Positions 27,071 to 35,078 of a DNA stretch of 64,000 bases are shown piece after piece; the stretch's first letter is position 1; each line of letters begins with the position of its first letter. A program made the translations under genes and the position numbers. The notes under the pieces were generated by a model, which saw only the letters and a program-made list of their open reading frames with translations, searched no databases and was not told where the DNA came from. This stretch comes from Paenibacillus sp. PL91 (GTDB lineage Bacteria > Bacillota > Bacilli > Paenibacillales > Paenibacillaceae), in the NCBI RefSeq assembly GCF_012935325.2, contig NZ_JABBYG020000002.1:434001-498000 (forward strand), written 5' to 3'.

Positions 27071-27280
27071 TCAAGATTTCTTGCTTAATGCACAAATAAA
27101 AACGCCATCATTCCGGCTAGGCATCGCGGACAATGGCGTATTAGTAACGTCATAACGAAAAAACTCGGCAATACCCGTAGGCAACGGGCGCCGAGTTCGT
27201 TCTGGATCGCGATGAATATCAAGCGTTTGCGCAGTACACTTAATATCTCCCTCTCCACTTAATACAGATTTTTCTTCCAT
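27071..27280 (-). CDS. Small hypothetical protein
   Basis: 69 residues, polar (MEEKSVLSGEGDIKCTAQT). Starts 3 bp after the preceding stop and lies close to the next gene, so it is probably operonic. No RBS better than GGGCTCG is visible. Confidence 0.4.
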   Translation of the reverse strand: MEEKSVLSGEGDIKCTAQTLDIHRDPERTRRPLPTGIAEFFRYDVTNTPLSAMPSRNDGVFICALSKKS

Positions 27281-27283
27281 GAA

Positions 27284-28192
27284 CTATTCGAGCCCGACAA
27301 GCGTACGCCACGTTGCTGCGCTGCTCCGACCTTTCGTCCACTTCTCCGCCTTCGGAAACGCTTCGGCCCTAACATCCCAAACGATATCTAACCAACATAC
27401 GCTAGGCTGGCGCTGTTCGTCGCTACTTTCGGGAATCCACACTTTAACCGCGTGTGACTCGTCTCCGTCCATCGTTGGCCGCGAACCAGTGACGCTATTC
27501 CCGTCGTTACGGATATCGGATGCATGCCGAACGTGTTCCTCGACATCTGCGACTAAAACTTCGTAACGGGCAGTTCGCTTCGATTTCGTGGCCTCACGCT
27601 TGTCCTTGAAGTCTTCGACGTTCAAGTACGTACCATGTGTCCGGAATCGAGCGTTCGCTATCTTCTGTTCGGCCGCGCAATCCACACAACAATACTTACT
27701 TCCACGTTTACCGCGGATATAGAGTGTGTGACAGTTCCACGCAGCACAAACCGTCCGCGGATCGTCCTCGTCTAGAGTCGGCTTATATCCGACCGCATCG
27801 AATTCTTTCGCTTCCCATTCGCTACGAGTCCGAGTTAGGCTTTCCTCTTTTTCGCGCTGCCTGTCGAGCGTTTCCTGGACGTACAGAAGTTTGTTCCCCA
27901 TTACTTCGGCCCAATACCAAAACACGCTACTCTCGACTCGTATCGCCTTATCGTTTGGACCGATGCGGAGATTCTTCGTGATTAGGTCACGCATTTCAAT
28001 TTGGCGAAGATAGGATTCCGTTACGGCGGTGTACTGCAGAGCGAGATAGGTTAGCCTCGTAGTCTTGACCGTGACCTTACCTTTGGCCACTTCGCGAAGA
28101 ATATCGATCGCTACCTTTCGCTTACTTGCCGGTGATACGTACTCAACATACACCGGTGTACGACGTCTTTCTAATGCGATTGCTGATAACAT
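27284..28192 (-). CDS. Hypothetical protein with a treble-clef-like Cys cluster
   Basis: 302 residues. A central CAAWNCHTLY...SKYCCVDCAAEQKIANARFR has the spacing of a small zinc finger (C-x5-C then CC-x2-C), followed by a basic helix. This is typical of nucleic-acid-binding proteins. Flanking regions are helical. A promoter-like sequence lies 100-130 bp upstream. Family not recognised. Confidence 0.55.
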   Translation of the reverse strand: MLSAIALERRRTPVYVEYVSPASKRKVAIDILREVAKGKVTVKTTRLTYLALQYTAVTESYLRQIEMRDLITKNLRIGPNDKAIRVESSVFWYWAEVMGNKLLYVQETLDRQREKEESLTRTRSEWEAKEFDAVGYKPTLDEDDPRTVCAAWNCHTLYIRGKRGSKYCCVDCAAEQKIANARFRTHGTYLNVEDFKDKREATKSKRTARYEVLVADVEEHVRHASDIRNDGNSVTGSRPTMDGDESHAVKVWIPESSDEQRQPSVCWLDIVWDVRAEAFPKAEKWTKGRSSAATWRTLVGLE

Positions 28193-28291
28193 ACGGATTC
28201 CCCCAAACGGTTATTTAGCGCCGACTCTACAACGCTAGGCATCCATTCGAGTCGTGTCTACTAACCGCGGTTCTTCCTCGTTATCGCCTTG

Positions 28292-28321
28292 ATTATATCG
28301 CGTGTATGATCTACCGGACAA
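28292..28321 (-). promoter_or_regulatory. Candidate promoter for 27284-28192
   Basis: On the minus strand TTGTCC and TATAAT with an 18-bp spacer. The -10 is perfect and the -35 matches at four of six bases. Confidence 0.5.
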
Positions 28322-28448
28322 CCCCTTTCTAAAATTATTTACGATAAAATGAAACGTATGTTCGCATCCCCCGTATTACCCTACATAACGGAAACAAAAC
28401 GCTCGACAACGGTCCTACCCGAAGCCGAGCGCGCAATGTACATACGAT

Positions 28449-28748
28449 TCAAACAGCGGTCGCTAACGGTTTTTGTTTCTTTGTCGCCATCCAGCGTATA
28501 AAAGCAATTGCTTCCGAAGGAAGGTCCGCGATTTCCTCTATCGATCGTGCCGGAATATCGAGATCACATATGAAGCCGCACTCTTCGTAGAAACCTTCCT
28601 CTAACGCTGGCCTGACGTAGAAAAAGTCCAGCGTAAAATTGTTAGGTATAGCTACCACATCGTCTGCAATCAGCAATCCCTCGTCCTCATACCGATCTAT
28701 CACACCGGAAGTAACCTCGTAATACCCAAAGATAAGCGCTTTTTTCAC
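28449..28748 (-). CDS. Hypothetical protein of element 1 (GTG start)
   Basis: 99 residues from GTG 28748 (first residues KKALIFGYYEVTSG). Acidic with a Cys-containing middle (YEECGFICDLDIPARSIEEI). The longer frame to 28853 passes through a strong hairpin and is less likely. Function unknown. Confidence 0.45.
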   Translation of the reverse strand: MKKALIFGYYEVTSGVIDRYEDEGLLIADDVVAIPNNFTLDFFYVRPALEEGFYEECGFICDLDIPARSIEEIADLPSEAIAFIRWMATKKQKPLATAV

Positions 28749-28780
28749 CCTCGTATCATCTCCTCGTAATAAAATAGAAC

Positions 28781-28826
28781 GCCGCCTATCCGTTGTTCTT
28801 ATTGGCGTAAGGAACGGATAGGCGGC
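28781..28826 (-). terminator. Strong hairpin between leftward genes
   Basis: GCCGCCTATCCGTT and AACGGATAGGCGGC form a 14-bp perfect stem, with TTC/GAA able to extend it after one unpaired base. On the minus strand it is followed by TTCTATTTTATT. It reads as a terminator or attenuator ahead of the 28449-28748 gene. Confidence 0.6.
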
Positions 28827-29082
28827 GAGGTAATGCGAGACACGTTTGCACACGCGCCTCCTACGATCGCGATTGCCGTCGTGACCGGTAAAGCACGCAA
28901 GGTAGCGGTCCCTAGCCGTTTGCAGCCGGCGGGCACTTGCGGTCCAAGCGGTTGCAGCCGCCAGGGTACGAAAAAAGACATACGGAATAACACGCTCAAT
29001 AAATTGGCGTAAATTAAACGGTTATCCGCGACGACGGAAGCATAGCGCGCTCCCTTCGTTTCGGCCGGTTACCATCCGGCAC

Positions 29083-29382
29083 TTATTCAAGCGGAATATC
29101 AAACGCATCGAACTCTTCGTCATAATGGCGAGTAAGCAGCTCATAGGCGCTAACCTCCGTCAACCGGCGGTACAGGTCCGCGATGAACACGAAGGTAGCT
29201 TCGGCCTTGATCGAAACGACGAAAGCTTCGCGGACCTGTAGGTACTTCCCGACATCGGGAACAACCGCAATTAGTAAAGCGAATCCATCAGCAACGTATA
29301 AAGCGTGCGCGGCGTCAGGCAGCAGGAATCCGTCATAGTTCGATTTGGCTGCGCTAATTGTAATCGGTGTGAGATGCGTCAT
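29083..29382 (-). CDS. Hypothetical protein of element 1
   Basis: 99 residues from ATG 29382 (MTHLTPITISAAKSNYDGFL). The hydrophobic YVADGFALLIAVVPDVGKYL suggests a beta-sandwich core rather than a membrane helix. No motif recognised and the RBS is weak. Confidence 0.45.
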   Translation of the reverse strand: MTHLTPITISAAKSNYDGFLLPDAAHALYVADGFALLIAVVPDVGKYLQVREAFVVSIKAEATFVFIADLYRRLTEVSAYELLTRHYDEEFDAFDIPLE

Positions 29383-29478
29383 CGTAACGCACTCGAAATC
29401 AAGCAACGCGTTATTTCTACGATAAGTTCGGCGATGATCGATAATACAAGGCTGCGACGGTTACGGTATACACGAGTA

Positions 29479-29823
29479 TTAGTTGGCATTGGCGATTGAA
29501 TAGCGTACATGCGGATAACCTCCTCTTTTTACGATAAAGCCGAGCGCGGATAATTGGGCAGGCGTTGCTTCTGTACAGCCGGCTACTACGTTACGATCTA
29601 CGTCGGGCAGAATGCGGTGAAACGCGCCTGGTAAGACTACGATTTGCTGGCGATAAGAACCGGAACGCGCGGGGAAAGACGGATTGCAAAACGTGACGAT
29701 TTTGTTGCCGGAGCGTCCGCAGATTACGAAGCCGATCGTATAAGTGCGATAGATACTTACGGAGCCCTGTTCGAATGATCCGGACTTAACGTTGAAGCGG
29801 TCGATTTTAAAAGTAGTTGTCAT
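29479..29823 (-). CDS. Hypothetical protein of element 1
   Basis: 114 residues from ATG 29823, nine bases after AGGAGG. Opens TTTFKIDRFNVKSGSFEQGS; beta-rich. First-in-line product of the leftward operon together with the next gene. Function unknown. Confidence 0.55.
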   Translation of the reverse strand: MTTTFKIDRFNVKSGSFEQGSVSIYRTYTIGFVICGRSGNKIVTFCNPSFPARSGSYRQQIVVLPGAFHRILPDVDRNVVAGCTEATPAQLSALGFIVKRGGYPHVRYSIANAN

Positions 29824-29836
29824 AAGTGAATACCTC

Positions 29837-30193
29837 CTAAATGGATTCGATTGTGAGCGTGACATTAAACTCGCGACGTTGCCGTTCTACGAGACTTGTT
29901 CGGGCCTTAAAACTTTCTTCGACCGGTGGAAAGTGCGTAGCTATCATGTAATGAATCGGACTAATACGTTTAATTTCTTGCTTTACAACGCGGCGCTTTT
30001 GCAATGTATCCTGCAACCGTTTAGCGTAACGATAACCGCCTAATACGCCGAATTTATCGTTCTCCATCTCGTGGTAAATTGCGTTTACCTCGCGATCGAG
30101 TTCGGACATACGACGATTCAATTCCGCCTGTACGTCCGTGATGCTGGCGTGTAGGCTGCGGAGTTGTTCGAACATTTCGTCGGCTAGTGACAA
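29837..30193 (-). CDS. Coiled-coil protein, first gene of the leftward operon (TTG start)
   Basis: 118 residues from TTG 30193, eight bases after AGGAGG. Helical and charged (VQAELNRRMSELDREVNAIY). It is the first gene after the divergent promoter region carrying the repressor operators, so it is probably an early gene under XRE control. Confidence 0.55.
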   Translation of the reverse strand: MSLADEMFEQLRSLHASITDVQAELNRRMSELDREVNAIYHEMENDKFGVLGGYRYAKRLQDTLQKRRVVKQEIKRISPIHYMIATHFPPVEESFKARTSLVERQRREFNVTLTIESI

Positions 30194-30226
30194 TCGCGAA
30201 ACCTCCTTTGATATTAGCTTGTCCAA

Positions 30227-30283
30227 TTGACCGTTAAACGTTCATCTTCATGTAAAATATACCACCTGACCGTTAAACGGTCA
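30227..30283. promoter_or_regulatory. Operators O1 and O2 between divergent genes
   Basis: O1 TGACCGTTAAACGTTCA (30228-30244) and O2 TGACCGTTAAACGGTCA (30267-30283) are 17-bp palindromes centred 39 bp apart. A third copy is at 30614-30630. They lie between the leftward operon and the rightward XRE gene, which is the layout of a phage-like or ICE-like regulatory switch. Confidence 0.8.
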
Positions 30284-30335
30284 ATAGATTAATAGGAAAT
30301 ATTTTCGTATACTTATTTATGGAGGTGACTTGTGA

Positions 30336-30575
30336 GTGGATTGGAACCAGAATCCGGTTAATTTACGTTGCAATTTAGGTGAACTACTTAAGCAAAAAGG
30401 CATATCCGCTCTACAGTTATCGAAAGACCTTGACCATAGGCGCTCCACGATAAATGATTTAATTAATAATAAGGATATAAGCACAAAACGTATTCCTGCG
30501 CAGCTTATAGCGAGGATATGCGCTTACCTTGATGTAACACCTAACGAACTATTTACCATCATACATACGGAATAA
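30336..30575 (+). CDS. XRE-family repressor (YozG-like)
   Basis: 79 residues. HTH: LGELLKQKGISALQLSKDLD then HRRSTINDLIN, followed by the IARICAYLDVTPNELF segment typical of short XRE regulators. Starts at GTG 30336, ten bases after GGAGG. It is the natural candidate to bind O1-O3 around it, thereby controlling both the leftward operon and the FtsK-like genes. A terminator follows directly. Confidence 0.8.
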   Translation: MDWNQNPVNLRCNLGELLKQKGISALQLSKDLDHRRSTINDLINNKDISTKRIPAQLIARICAYLDVTPNELFTIIHTE

Positions 30576-30576
30576 G

Positions 30577-30604
30577 CCTCGTTCATTGAACGGGGTTTTT
30601 ATTT
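30577..30604 (+). terminator. Terminator after the XRE repressor gene
   Basis: CCTCGTTC and GAACGGGG pair around ATT; TTTTTATTT follows. Confidence 0.75.
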
Positions 30605-30613
30605 CGCGCATAT

Positions 30614-30630
30614 TGAACGTTTAACGTTCA
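30614..30630. promoter_or_regulatory. Operator O3
   Basis: TGAACGTTTAACGTTCA is a 17-bp perfect palindrome around its centre base, the same motif as O1/O2. It sits 63 bp before the small membrane-protein gene that leads into the FtsK-like gene. Confidence 0.75.
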
Positions 30631-30692
30631 TAACCTATATCACTACCGCAGGAACGTAGCTGCGGAATATTCGCATAAGGAGCGTGTTCGCC

Positions 30693-30878
30693 TTGATGAC
30701 GTATGTAACGATCGGCGCAATCGTGATCACCACAACGCTATTAGAGAAACGCAGCCGTGACGCCGGCAATACGGATGGAGCTTTAACCGCGCGTAGGTTC
30801 GGCCGCTACTTCCTGCTCGGTTCCGGCGCCATGATCGCGTATGAGTGGGTCACGGGTATGCTGGCGTTAATACTTTAA
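30693..30878 (+). CDS. Small membrane protein of the transfer region
   Basis: 61 residues with two hydrophobic segments (TYVTIGAIVITTTLL; YFLLGSGAMIAYEWVTGMLA). TTG 30693 follows AAGGAG by ten bases. The next in-frame ATG is one codon later, and an in-frame GTG lies at 30684. Precedes the FtsK-like gene; may be its membrane partner. Confidence 0.5.
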   Translation: MMTYVTIGAIVITTTLLEKRSRDAGNTDGALTARRFGRYFLLGSGAMIAYEWVTGMLALIL

Positions 30879-30880
30879 AC

Positions 30881-31105
30881 CGTGGTACGTACCACGCACT
30901 TCGGACGATGGAAACAACAACTCGAATTGTCAACGAGTGTACGTACACTCATTCCGTTCACCCTTCCGCTGCTATCCGCCCGCCCTTGTCCGCTACCCTA
31001 CCGTTATACATTCCGATTACCGTACGCGCACCGAATAAATGAACGGAAATGTCCGAATCGCGCGGCGCCTGGCTTTGGGCTCGTCCGCTACCCTTCCGTT
31101 TCCGC
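30881..31105. repeat. Palindromes and direct repeats upstream of the FtsK-like gene
   Basis: Two perfect 16-bp palindromes, CGTGGTACGTACCACG (30881-30896) and GAGTGTACGTACACTC (30935-30950), share the core GTACGTAC. An 18-bp direct repeat, GTCCGCTACCCTWCCGTT, occurs at 30988-31005 and 31083-31100. There is no good gene here. The position suggests a cis-acting site for the translocase or the Replic_Relax protein. Confidence 0.55.
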
Positions 31106-31136
31106 GAAAGAACTATAGGTTTTAAAGGAGGCCACC

Positions 31137-32360
31137 ATGATATTTGAGATTGGATTTGGGTTATTGTGTGGATCATTATTAACATCACTTCACTCTCTCC
31201 CTTTCTCTCGGTCCTTTAAACGTAGCAGGCAATTCGTAGCCGCCTGTAAGACGCTGGGCCTGTCGGTCACGTATGGCGCTGACGTAGCGCTCCCCACCGT
31301 CAACGCGGAGTATAAGCATCCGTGGGGCGAACGTTACCTCGTTAACCTACCGGCCGGCTTATCGTCCGCGAAAGTCATCGATCAGCAGCGCGCACTCGCC
31401 GAAGCACTCCGCGTTAATGCCGATGATATGGAAATGCGCTACGATAACGGATTAATCATCGATATCATAACCGCGAAGATGCCGACGAAGGTTGCGTATC
31501 CAAACGTAAACCCAGGTTTACAAACGTACCGCGTATTCATCGGCGTTAACCGGCGCGGGGAACAACGGTTTTATGATTTTGATGGACCATACGCCCACCT
31601 TTTAATAGCGGGGATTAGCGGCGGCGGAAAGTCCGTCCTATTGCGCGCGATCCTTACTCAACTCGTGACCGGCTCATCAGCGGATATGTATCTTTCAGAT
31701 TTGAAGGGCGGAACCGAGCTCGGCATATTCCGCGACCTGGCTTGCGTGGCCGGCTTCGCCTCTACGTTACCGGAAGTGCGGAATACGGCGGCTGCCGTTG
31801 AGTCCGAAATGATTCGCAGATACGAGGTTATGGCGGCTAATGGTTCGCAGCAATGGGCGGGTAATAAAACGATATTTGTATGCGATGAGCTTGCGGACTT
31901 TAAAACGCGGGCCGGCGATCCGGAGGCAAAGCTTAAGAACGAGATTAAATCGATCATAACGCGCCTATCCGCTAAGGGCCGCGCTGCTGGCGTATTACTC
32001 GTACTCGCTACGCAGAGGCCAAGCGCGGACATCGTAGACGGCCTGATTAAGACGAATATAGCCGCGTCTATCTGCTTCCGTACACGCGATGGCACGCAAA
32101 GCCGCATTGTACTCGATCATGACGGAGCCGCTGCGCTACCGGACGTACCAGGCCGCCTCATCTATCAGACAGCGCATGACGAAACGCTGCAGGCTCCGTA
32201 TTTGACGGCAGAGGACGCGAAACGGTTGATTGCGGAGTTACCAAAGAAATTATGCCACGTGGCACAAATTGAAAAGGAGGAGGAATCGCGCCATGTCGTT
32301 GACGATAAACCGTACGCAAGCGAAACTAGCCCGCTGGATAGCGATATTACATTCTTGTGA
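31137..32360 (+). CDS. FtsK/SpoIIIE-like DNA translocase
   Basis: 407 residues. A hydrophobic N-terminus (IFEIGFGLLCGSLLTSL) is followed by an FtsK motor: Walker A GISGGGKSVLL (about residue 160), Walker B IFVCDELADF (about 247), the LSAKGRAAGVLLVLATQRPS block and an arginine-rich RTRDGTQSR. Such motors act as coupling proteins in ICEBs1/Tn916-like elements and as sole dsDNA transfer pumps (TraB) in actinomycete AICEs. AAAGGAGG lies six bases before the ATG. No VirB4 or relaxase gene accompanies it, so the AICE-like role is possible but unproven. Confidence 0.85.
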   Translation: MIFEIGFGLLCGSLLTSLHSLPFSRSFKRSRQFVAACKTLGLSVTYGADVALPTVNAEYKHPWGERYLVNLPAGLSSAKVIDQQRALAEALRVNADDMEMRYDNGLIIDIITAKMPTKVAYPNVNPGLQTYRVFIGVNRRGEQRFYDFDGPYAHLLIAGISGGGKSVLLRAILTQLVTGSSADMYLSDLKGGTELGIFRDLACVAGFASTLPEVRNTAAAVESEMIRRYEVMAANGSQQWAGNKTIFVCDELADFKTRAGDPEAKLKNEIKSIITRLSAKGRAAGVLLVLATQRPSADIVDGLIKTNIAASICFRTRDGTQSRIVLDHDGAAALPDVPGRLIYQTAHDETLQAPYLTAEDAKRLIAELPKKLCHVAQIEKEEESRHVVDDKPYASETSPLDSDITFL

Positions 32361-32904
32361 CCGCTTCGGCTACCTCACGACCTCGCAGATACAGCGGCTC
32401 CATAACCTCGGAGGCAGCCGGAATACTACGCGCATCCTGGGCGATATGAGCGAGTTTTTATCGTCCTTCCGCGAAGGCGAGACGGTATGGTATCTGAACG
32501 CGCGCGGCCGCAAGGAAATCGGCAGCCAAACGCAACGCCGGCGCACTCTTCATGTTAACCATGCGATTATTCGTAACGAAGTGTACGTCGCATATCGGCC
32601 GGAACAATGGCGCGAAGAGCATACGGTTAAATGGGATGATAAAACGTTGATTGCGGACGCCCTATTCCGCGCGAAGGCTGGCGGGCCGTTTACGTTCCTC
32701 GAAGTCGATAACACGCAGGCTATGGCGCAGAATGAACGTAAGATCGGATTATACCGCGAGCTCTGCGCGACTGGACGGTGGCAGGCGAAGAACGGTCCTT
32801 TCCCTACGATTATGTACGTTACGGTGAGCGAGTACCGGCATAAGCGATTGACGGCGTTGTTGCACGGGATGGACGCGAAGGTGCTTACAATTGCGGATTT
32901 ATGA
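32293..32904 (+). CDS. Replication-relaxation (Replic_Relax) family protein
   Basis: 203 residues. The N-terminal winged helix contains DRFGYLTTSQIQRLHNLGG then an RILGDM segment. The remainder (TFLEVDNTQAMAQNERKIGL) has the nuclease-like beta-alpha shape of the Replic_Relax family found next to FtsK-like genes on firmicute plasmids and ICEs. It overlaps the FtsK-like gene by 68 bp, with an AGGAGGAGG RBS inside that gene. It may nick or melt the origin; the function of the family is incompletely known. Confidence 0.75.
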   Translation: MSLTINRTQAKLARWIAILHSCDRFGYLTTSQIQRLHNLGGSRNTTRILGDMSEFLSSFREGETVWYLNARGRKEIGSQTQRRRTLHVNHAIIRNEVYVAYRPEQWREEHTVKWDDKTLIADALFRAKAGGPFTFLEVDNTQAMAQNERKIGLYRELCATGRWQAKNGPFPTIMYVTVSEYRHKRLTALLHGMDAKVLTIADL

Positions 32905-32980
32905 CGTGCAGAGCCCGCTGATACTGGCGGGTTTTTGCTTTCCAGTTTATACTAATACATATACATACGGAGGTGTTTAC

Positions 32981-33220
32981 GTGGAAATAAAGGGCGAGGT
33001 TAAAGAAGTATCCAAAACAAACATTACCGCGAATAAAGAAGCTAAGACTGCAATCAATTTTTACGGAGTTGCGGGTATTATTTTTATTGTAGTCGGCGTC
33101 TTTATGTTAATATTTGATAATATCTATTCGGGAATAACAATAGCGGCTTTAGGGTTTTTAGTTATGGGAATTGGTGAGATTCTTCGTTTTTTGAACAAAA
33201 TCAGTAACAGGTCTCTATAA
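32981..33220 (+). CDS. Small two-helix membrane protein
   Basis: 79 residues from GTG 32981, seven bases after GGAGG. Polar head (EIKGEVKEVSKTNITANKEA) and two hydrophobic segments (GIIFIVVGVFMLIF; IAALGFLVMGIGEIL). AT-richer codons than the FtsK-like gene. Function unknown. Confidence 0.6.
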   Translation: MEIKGEVKEVSKTNITANKEAKTAINFYGVAGIIFIVVGVFMLIFDNIYSGITIAALGFLVMGIGEILRFLNKISNRSL

Positions 33221-33221
33221 T

Positions 33222-33422
33222 ATGAAAAAATACGCAGGATTCCGGCAATTAACAGCATCAGTACATTTCCATACGGCTGCTCTCGATGAAGCTATCGTGC
33301 TCGCGTTTCAAGACAACGAACTAATTGGAGATGGGCGGATCGAGGAAATCACTGAAGATACAGTAAAAATAAGTGATGAGCACTTTATGCGCAAAAATTG
33401 TACATTCGTATACGCAAAATAA
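33222..33422 (+). CDS. Small hypothetical protein
   Basis: 66 residues (MKKYAGFRQLTASVHFHTAA). Starts 1 bp after the previous stop, so it is probably co-translated. Followed by a clear terminator. Function unknown. Confidence 0.55.
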   Translation: MKKYAGFRQLTASVHFHTAALDEAIVLAFQDNELIGDGRIEEITEDTVKISDEHFMRKNCTFVYAK

Positions 33423-33453
33423 AAAGCCCTGGCTCTAGGGCTTTTTATTTTTT
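33423..33453 (+). terminator. Terminator of the rightward operon
   Basis: AAAAGCCCT pairs with AGGGCTTTT across GGCTCT, then a T-run; usable on both strands. Confidence 0.85.
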
Positions 33454-33457
33454 TATA

Positions 33458-33838
33458 TTACCTTAAACGCGTTGTACGTAGAAGATTACTAGTTAAGCCG
33501 ATTTTTGGGTTGTTAAGTGCATTCCTTAATTGTAATCTTGTGTTAACCGGTGCAGGTGCAGGTACATTCCATGTATTCTCCATAAGAATTGCTGATTTCG
33601 GAGGTATATTATATGACGCGTATGAGGTGACTTCTGTAACATGCAAACTGTCGTTAGGATCAATAAAAACTTGAAGATGGTTTCTGACTTGCACAGGTGT
33701 TAAATTTGTACGTAATGCCCAAAGAGAACCTTGAACTCTTTCCGCTTCCCCTAGTACATGAATAGCTTTAATTAAAAAAGTGTAATCTTTGCGAGTTTCG
33801 GGCGAGTTGAGATCGTAGTTTATATGTAACAATCGCAT
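33458..33838 (-). CDS. Cas2/SinR-like ferredoxin-fold protein
   Basis: 126 residues. MRLLHINYDLN at the start, then KAIHVLGEAERVQGSLWALR, then IDPNDSLHVTEVTSYASYN. This beta-alpha-beta layout with an early YDL motif and a later 'D.ND.L.V..V' strand matches the short 'SinR family' or Cas2-like proteins. No cas1 or repeat array is nearby, so it is not part of a CRISPR system. A nuclease or toxin-like role is only a guess. Confidence 0.55.
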   Translation of the reverse strand: MRLLHINYDLNSPETRKDYTFLIKAIHVLGEAERVQGSLWALRTNLTPVQVRNHLQVFIDPNDSLHVTEVTSYASYNIPPKSAILMENTWNVPAPAPVNTRLQLRNALNNPKIGLTSNLLRTTRLR

Positions 33839-33981
33839 GCCGACACCCCTCCTTATTAGCAGTCACTCTCAACGAGTGCTAAATACATTATAATGGAAAT
33901 ATTATTAACTTTCAACTGTATATAGCGAAAAAACTAAATTCCACATCTATATATAGAGAGTCCCAAAAACTCTAATCGCAA

Positions 33982-34030
33982 AAAAAAGCGCGGCCACTAA
34001 CGGAACATACTCCGCTAATGACCACGCCTA
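33982..34030 (-). terminator. Terminator of integrase gene (element 1)
   Basis: On the minus strand a long hairpin pairs GGCGTGGTCATTAGCGGA with TCCGTTAGTGGCCGCGC (two mismatches and a bulge), followed by eight T residues. Confidence 0.85.
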
Positions 34031-34091
34031 TTAAAATCGTCGTTATCCGGACCGTCCAACGAGACCGCCGCGCTAAATGCCCTCTCTAATC

Positions 34092-35078
34092 TTATAAATA
34101 CAAATTCTCTAGTGGTGAATGACGTTCGTGTTTAATCGATATATCCGACGAAAACAAGCGGACGTAAGTTCTGCACATATCTAACGTAGAGTGACCGAGT
34201 ATAATCTGTAATGACAGCGGATCGCCACCGTTCATAACGTACATTTTCGCCATCGTATGACGAAACGTATGCGGAGACACGCGCACACCCTTAATACCTG
34301 CAGCAACGCCAATTTCCGCGATAACTTCCTGCATTGTGCGCGTCTTGATCGGAGTATTATCGATGTTAACGAATAGAAAATCGTGATCAAGTAAGCCGCG
34401 TATATTAATGTACTCCTTGAGATGACGTTCAAGTGTGCGTTGAAACGGAACGTAACGCTCCTTCCGTCCTTTTCCGTAAACTTTAATTCGCCGCTCGCGC
34501 CAATTGATATTCGGTATCGTGATACCTTCTGCTTCGGAAATGCGGACGCCTGTTTCGAGCAAAACCATCATAATCAAAAAATTACGGTAGCCGGTAAACG
34601 TCTGCTTATTTGGCGCATCAAACATCGCTTTGACCTGTGGTTTGCTGAACGTTTCAACGATACGCGTTTCCGATTTTATTTTAGCTACGCGATCAAACGG
34701 ATTCTCCGTAAGGAAGCCTTCCGTTGACATATAGTTGAAGAAAGCGCGCCAGCCTCGTATATACTTATCGACCGTAGCATCTACCGCGCCCTCCTCACGT
34801 TTTGCGAGAATACATTCATGAACGTGGTCATGCGTGACGTCAATCGGCTTCTCAACGCCTTGGTGCGCCATCATGCGCGTAAGCATCGACAATACGTCTT
34901 TATAGTACGTAACTGTCGTATCTGCTAGATTCCGTATTCTACAATTTCGCAGGAATGTCGCGATCGCTACGTCAAACTCTTCGGACTCGGCCGCAGCCTT
35001 TACCGCGTCATAACCGCTAACCGCTATCGTATTCTTTCTCCGTACTGGACCGGTACTGCTTCGTTTACTTGCGGACAT
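34092..35078 (-). CDS. Tyrosine recombinase (integrase) of element 1
   Basis: 328 residues. An N-terminal SAM-like core-binding domain (residues about 35-130) precedes the catalytic domain. Catalytic residues: Arg in ETGVRISEAE, Lys in VYGKGRKERY, His-x-x-Arg in SPHTFRHTMA, His in ILGHSTLDM and Tyr in RTYVRLF. All are present, so it looks active. ATG 35078 follows AAGGGG by 11 bases. It lies 195 bp from the right att copy, the normal position for an integrase. Confidence 0.93.
   Translation of the reverse strand: MSASKRSSTGPVRRKNTIAVSGYDAVKAAAESEEFDVAIATFLRNCRIRNLADTTVTYYKDVLSMLTRMMAHQGVEKPIDVTHDHVHECILAKREEGAVDATVDKYIRGWRAFFNYMSTEGFLTENPFDRVAKIKSETRIVETFSKPQVKAMFDAPNKQTFTGYRNFLIMMVLLETGVRISEAEGITIPNINWRERRIKVYGKGRKERYVPFQRTLERHLKEYINIRGLLDHDFLFVNIDNTPIKTRTMQEVIAEIGVAAGIKGVRVSPHTFRHTMAKMYVMNGGDPLSLQIILGHSTLDMCRTYVRLFSSDISIKHERHSPLENLYL

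Noticed and set aside
28799..28999. 66-codon minus-strand ORF
   Set aside because: Overlaps the strong hairpin and has no support besides being open.
30845..31188. Several short ORFs between the small membrane gene and the FtsK-like gene
   Set aside because: They run through palindromes and direct repeats on both strands and lack RBS; treated as a cis-acting region.
33458..33838. CRISPR-Cas locus
   Set aside because: No repeat-spacer array and no cas1 or effector gene anywhere in the window; only a Cas2-fold-like protein.
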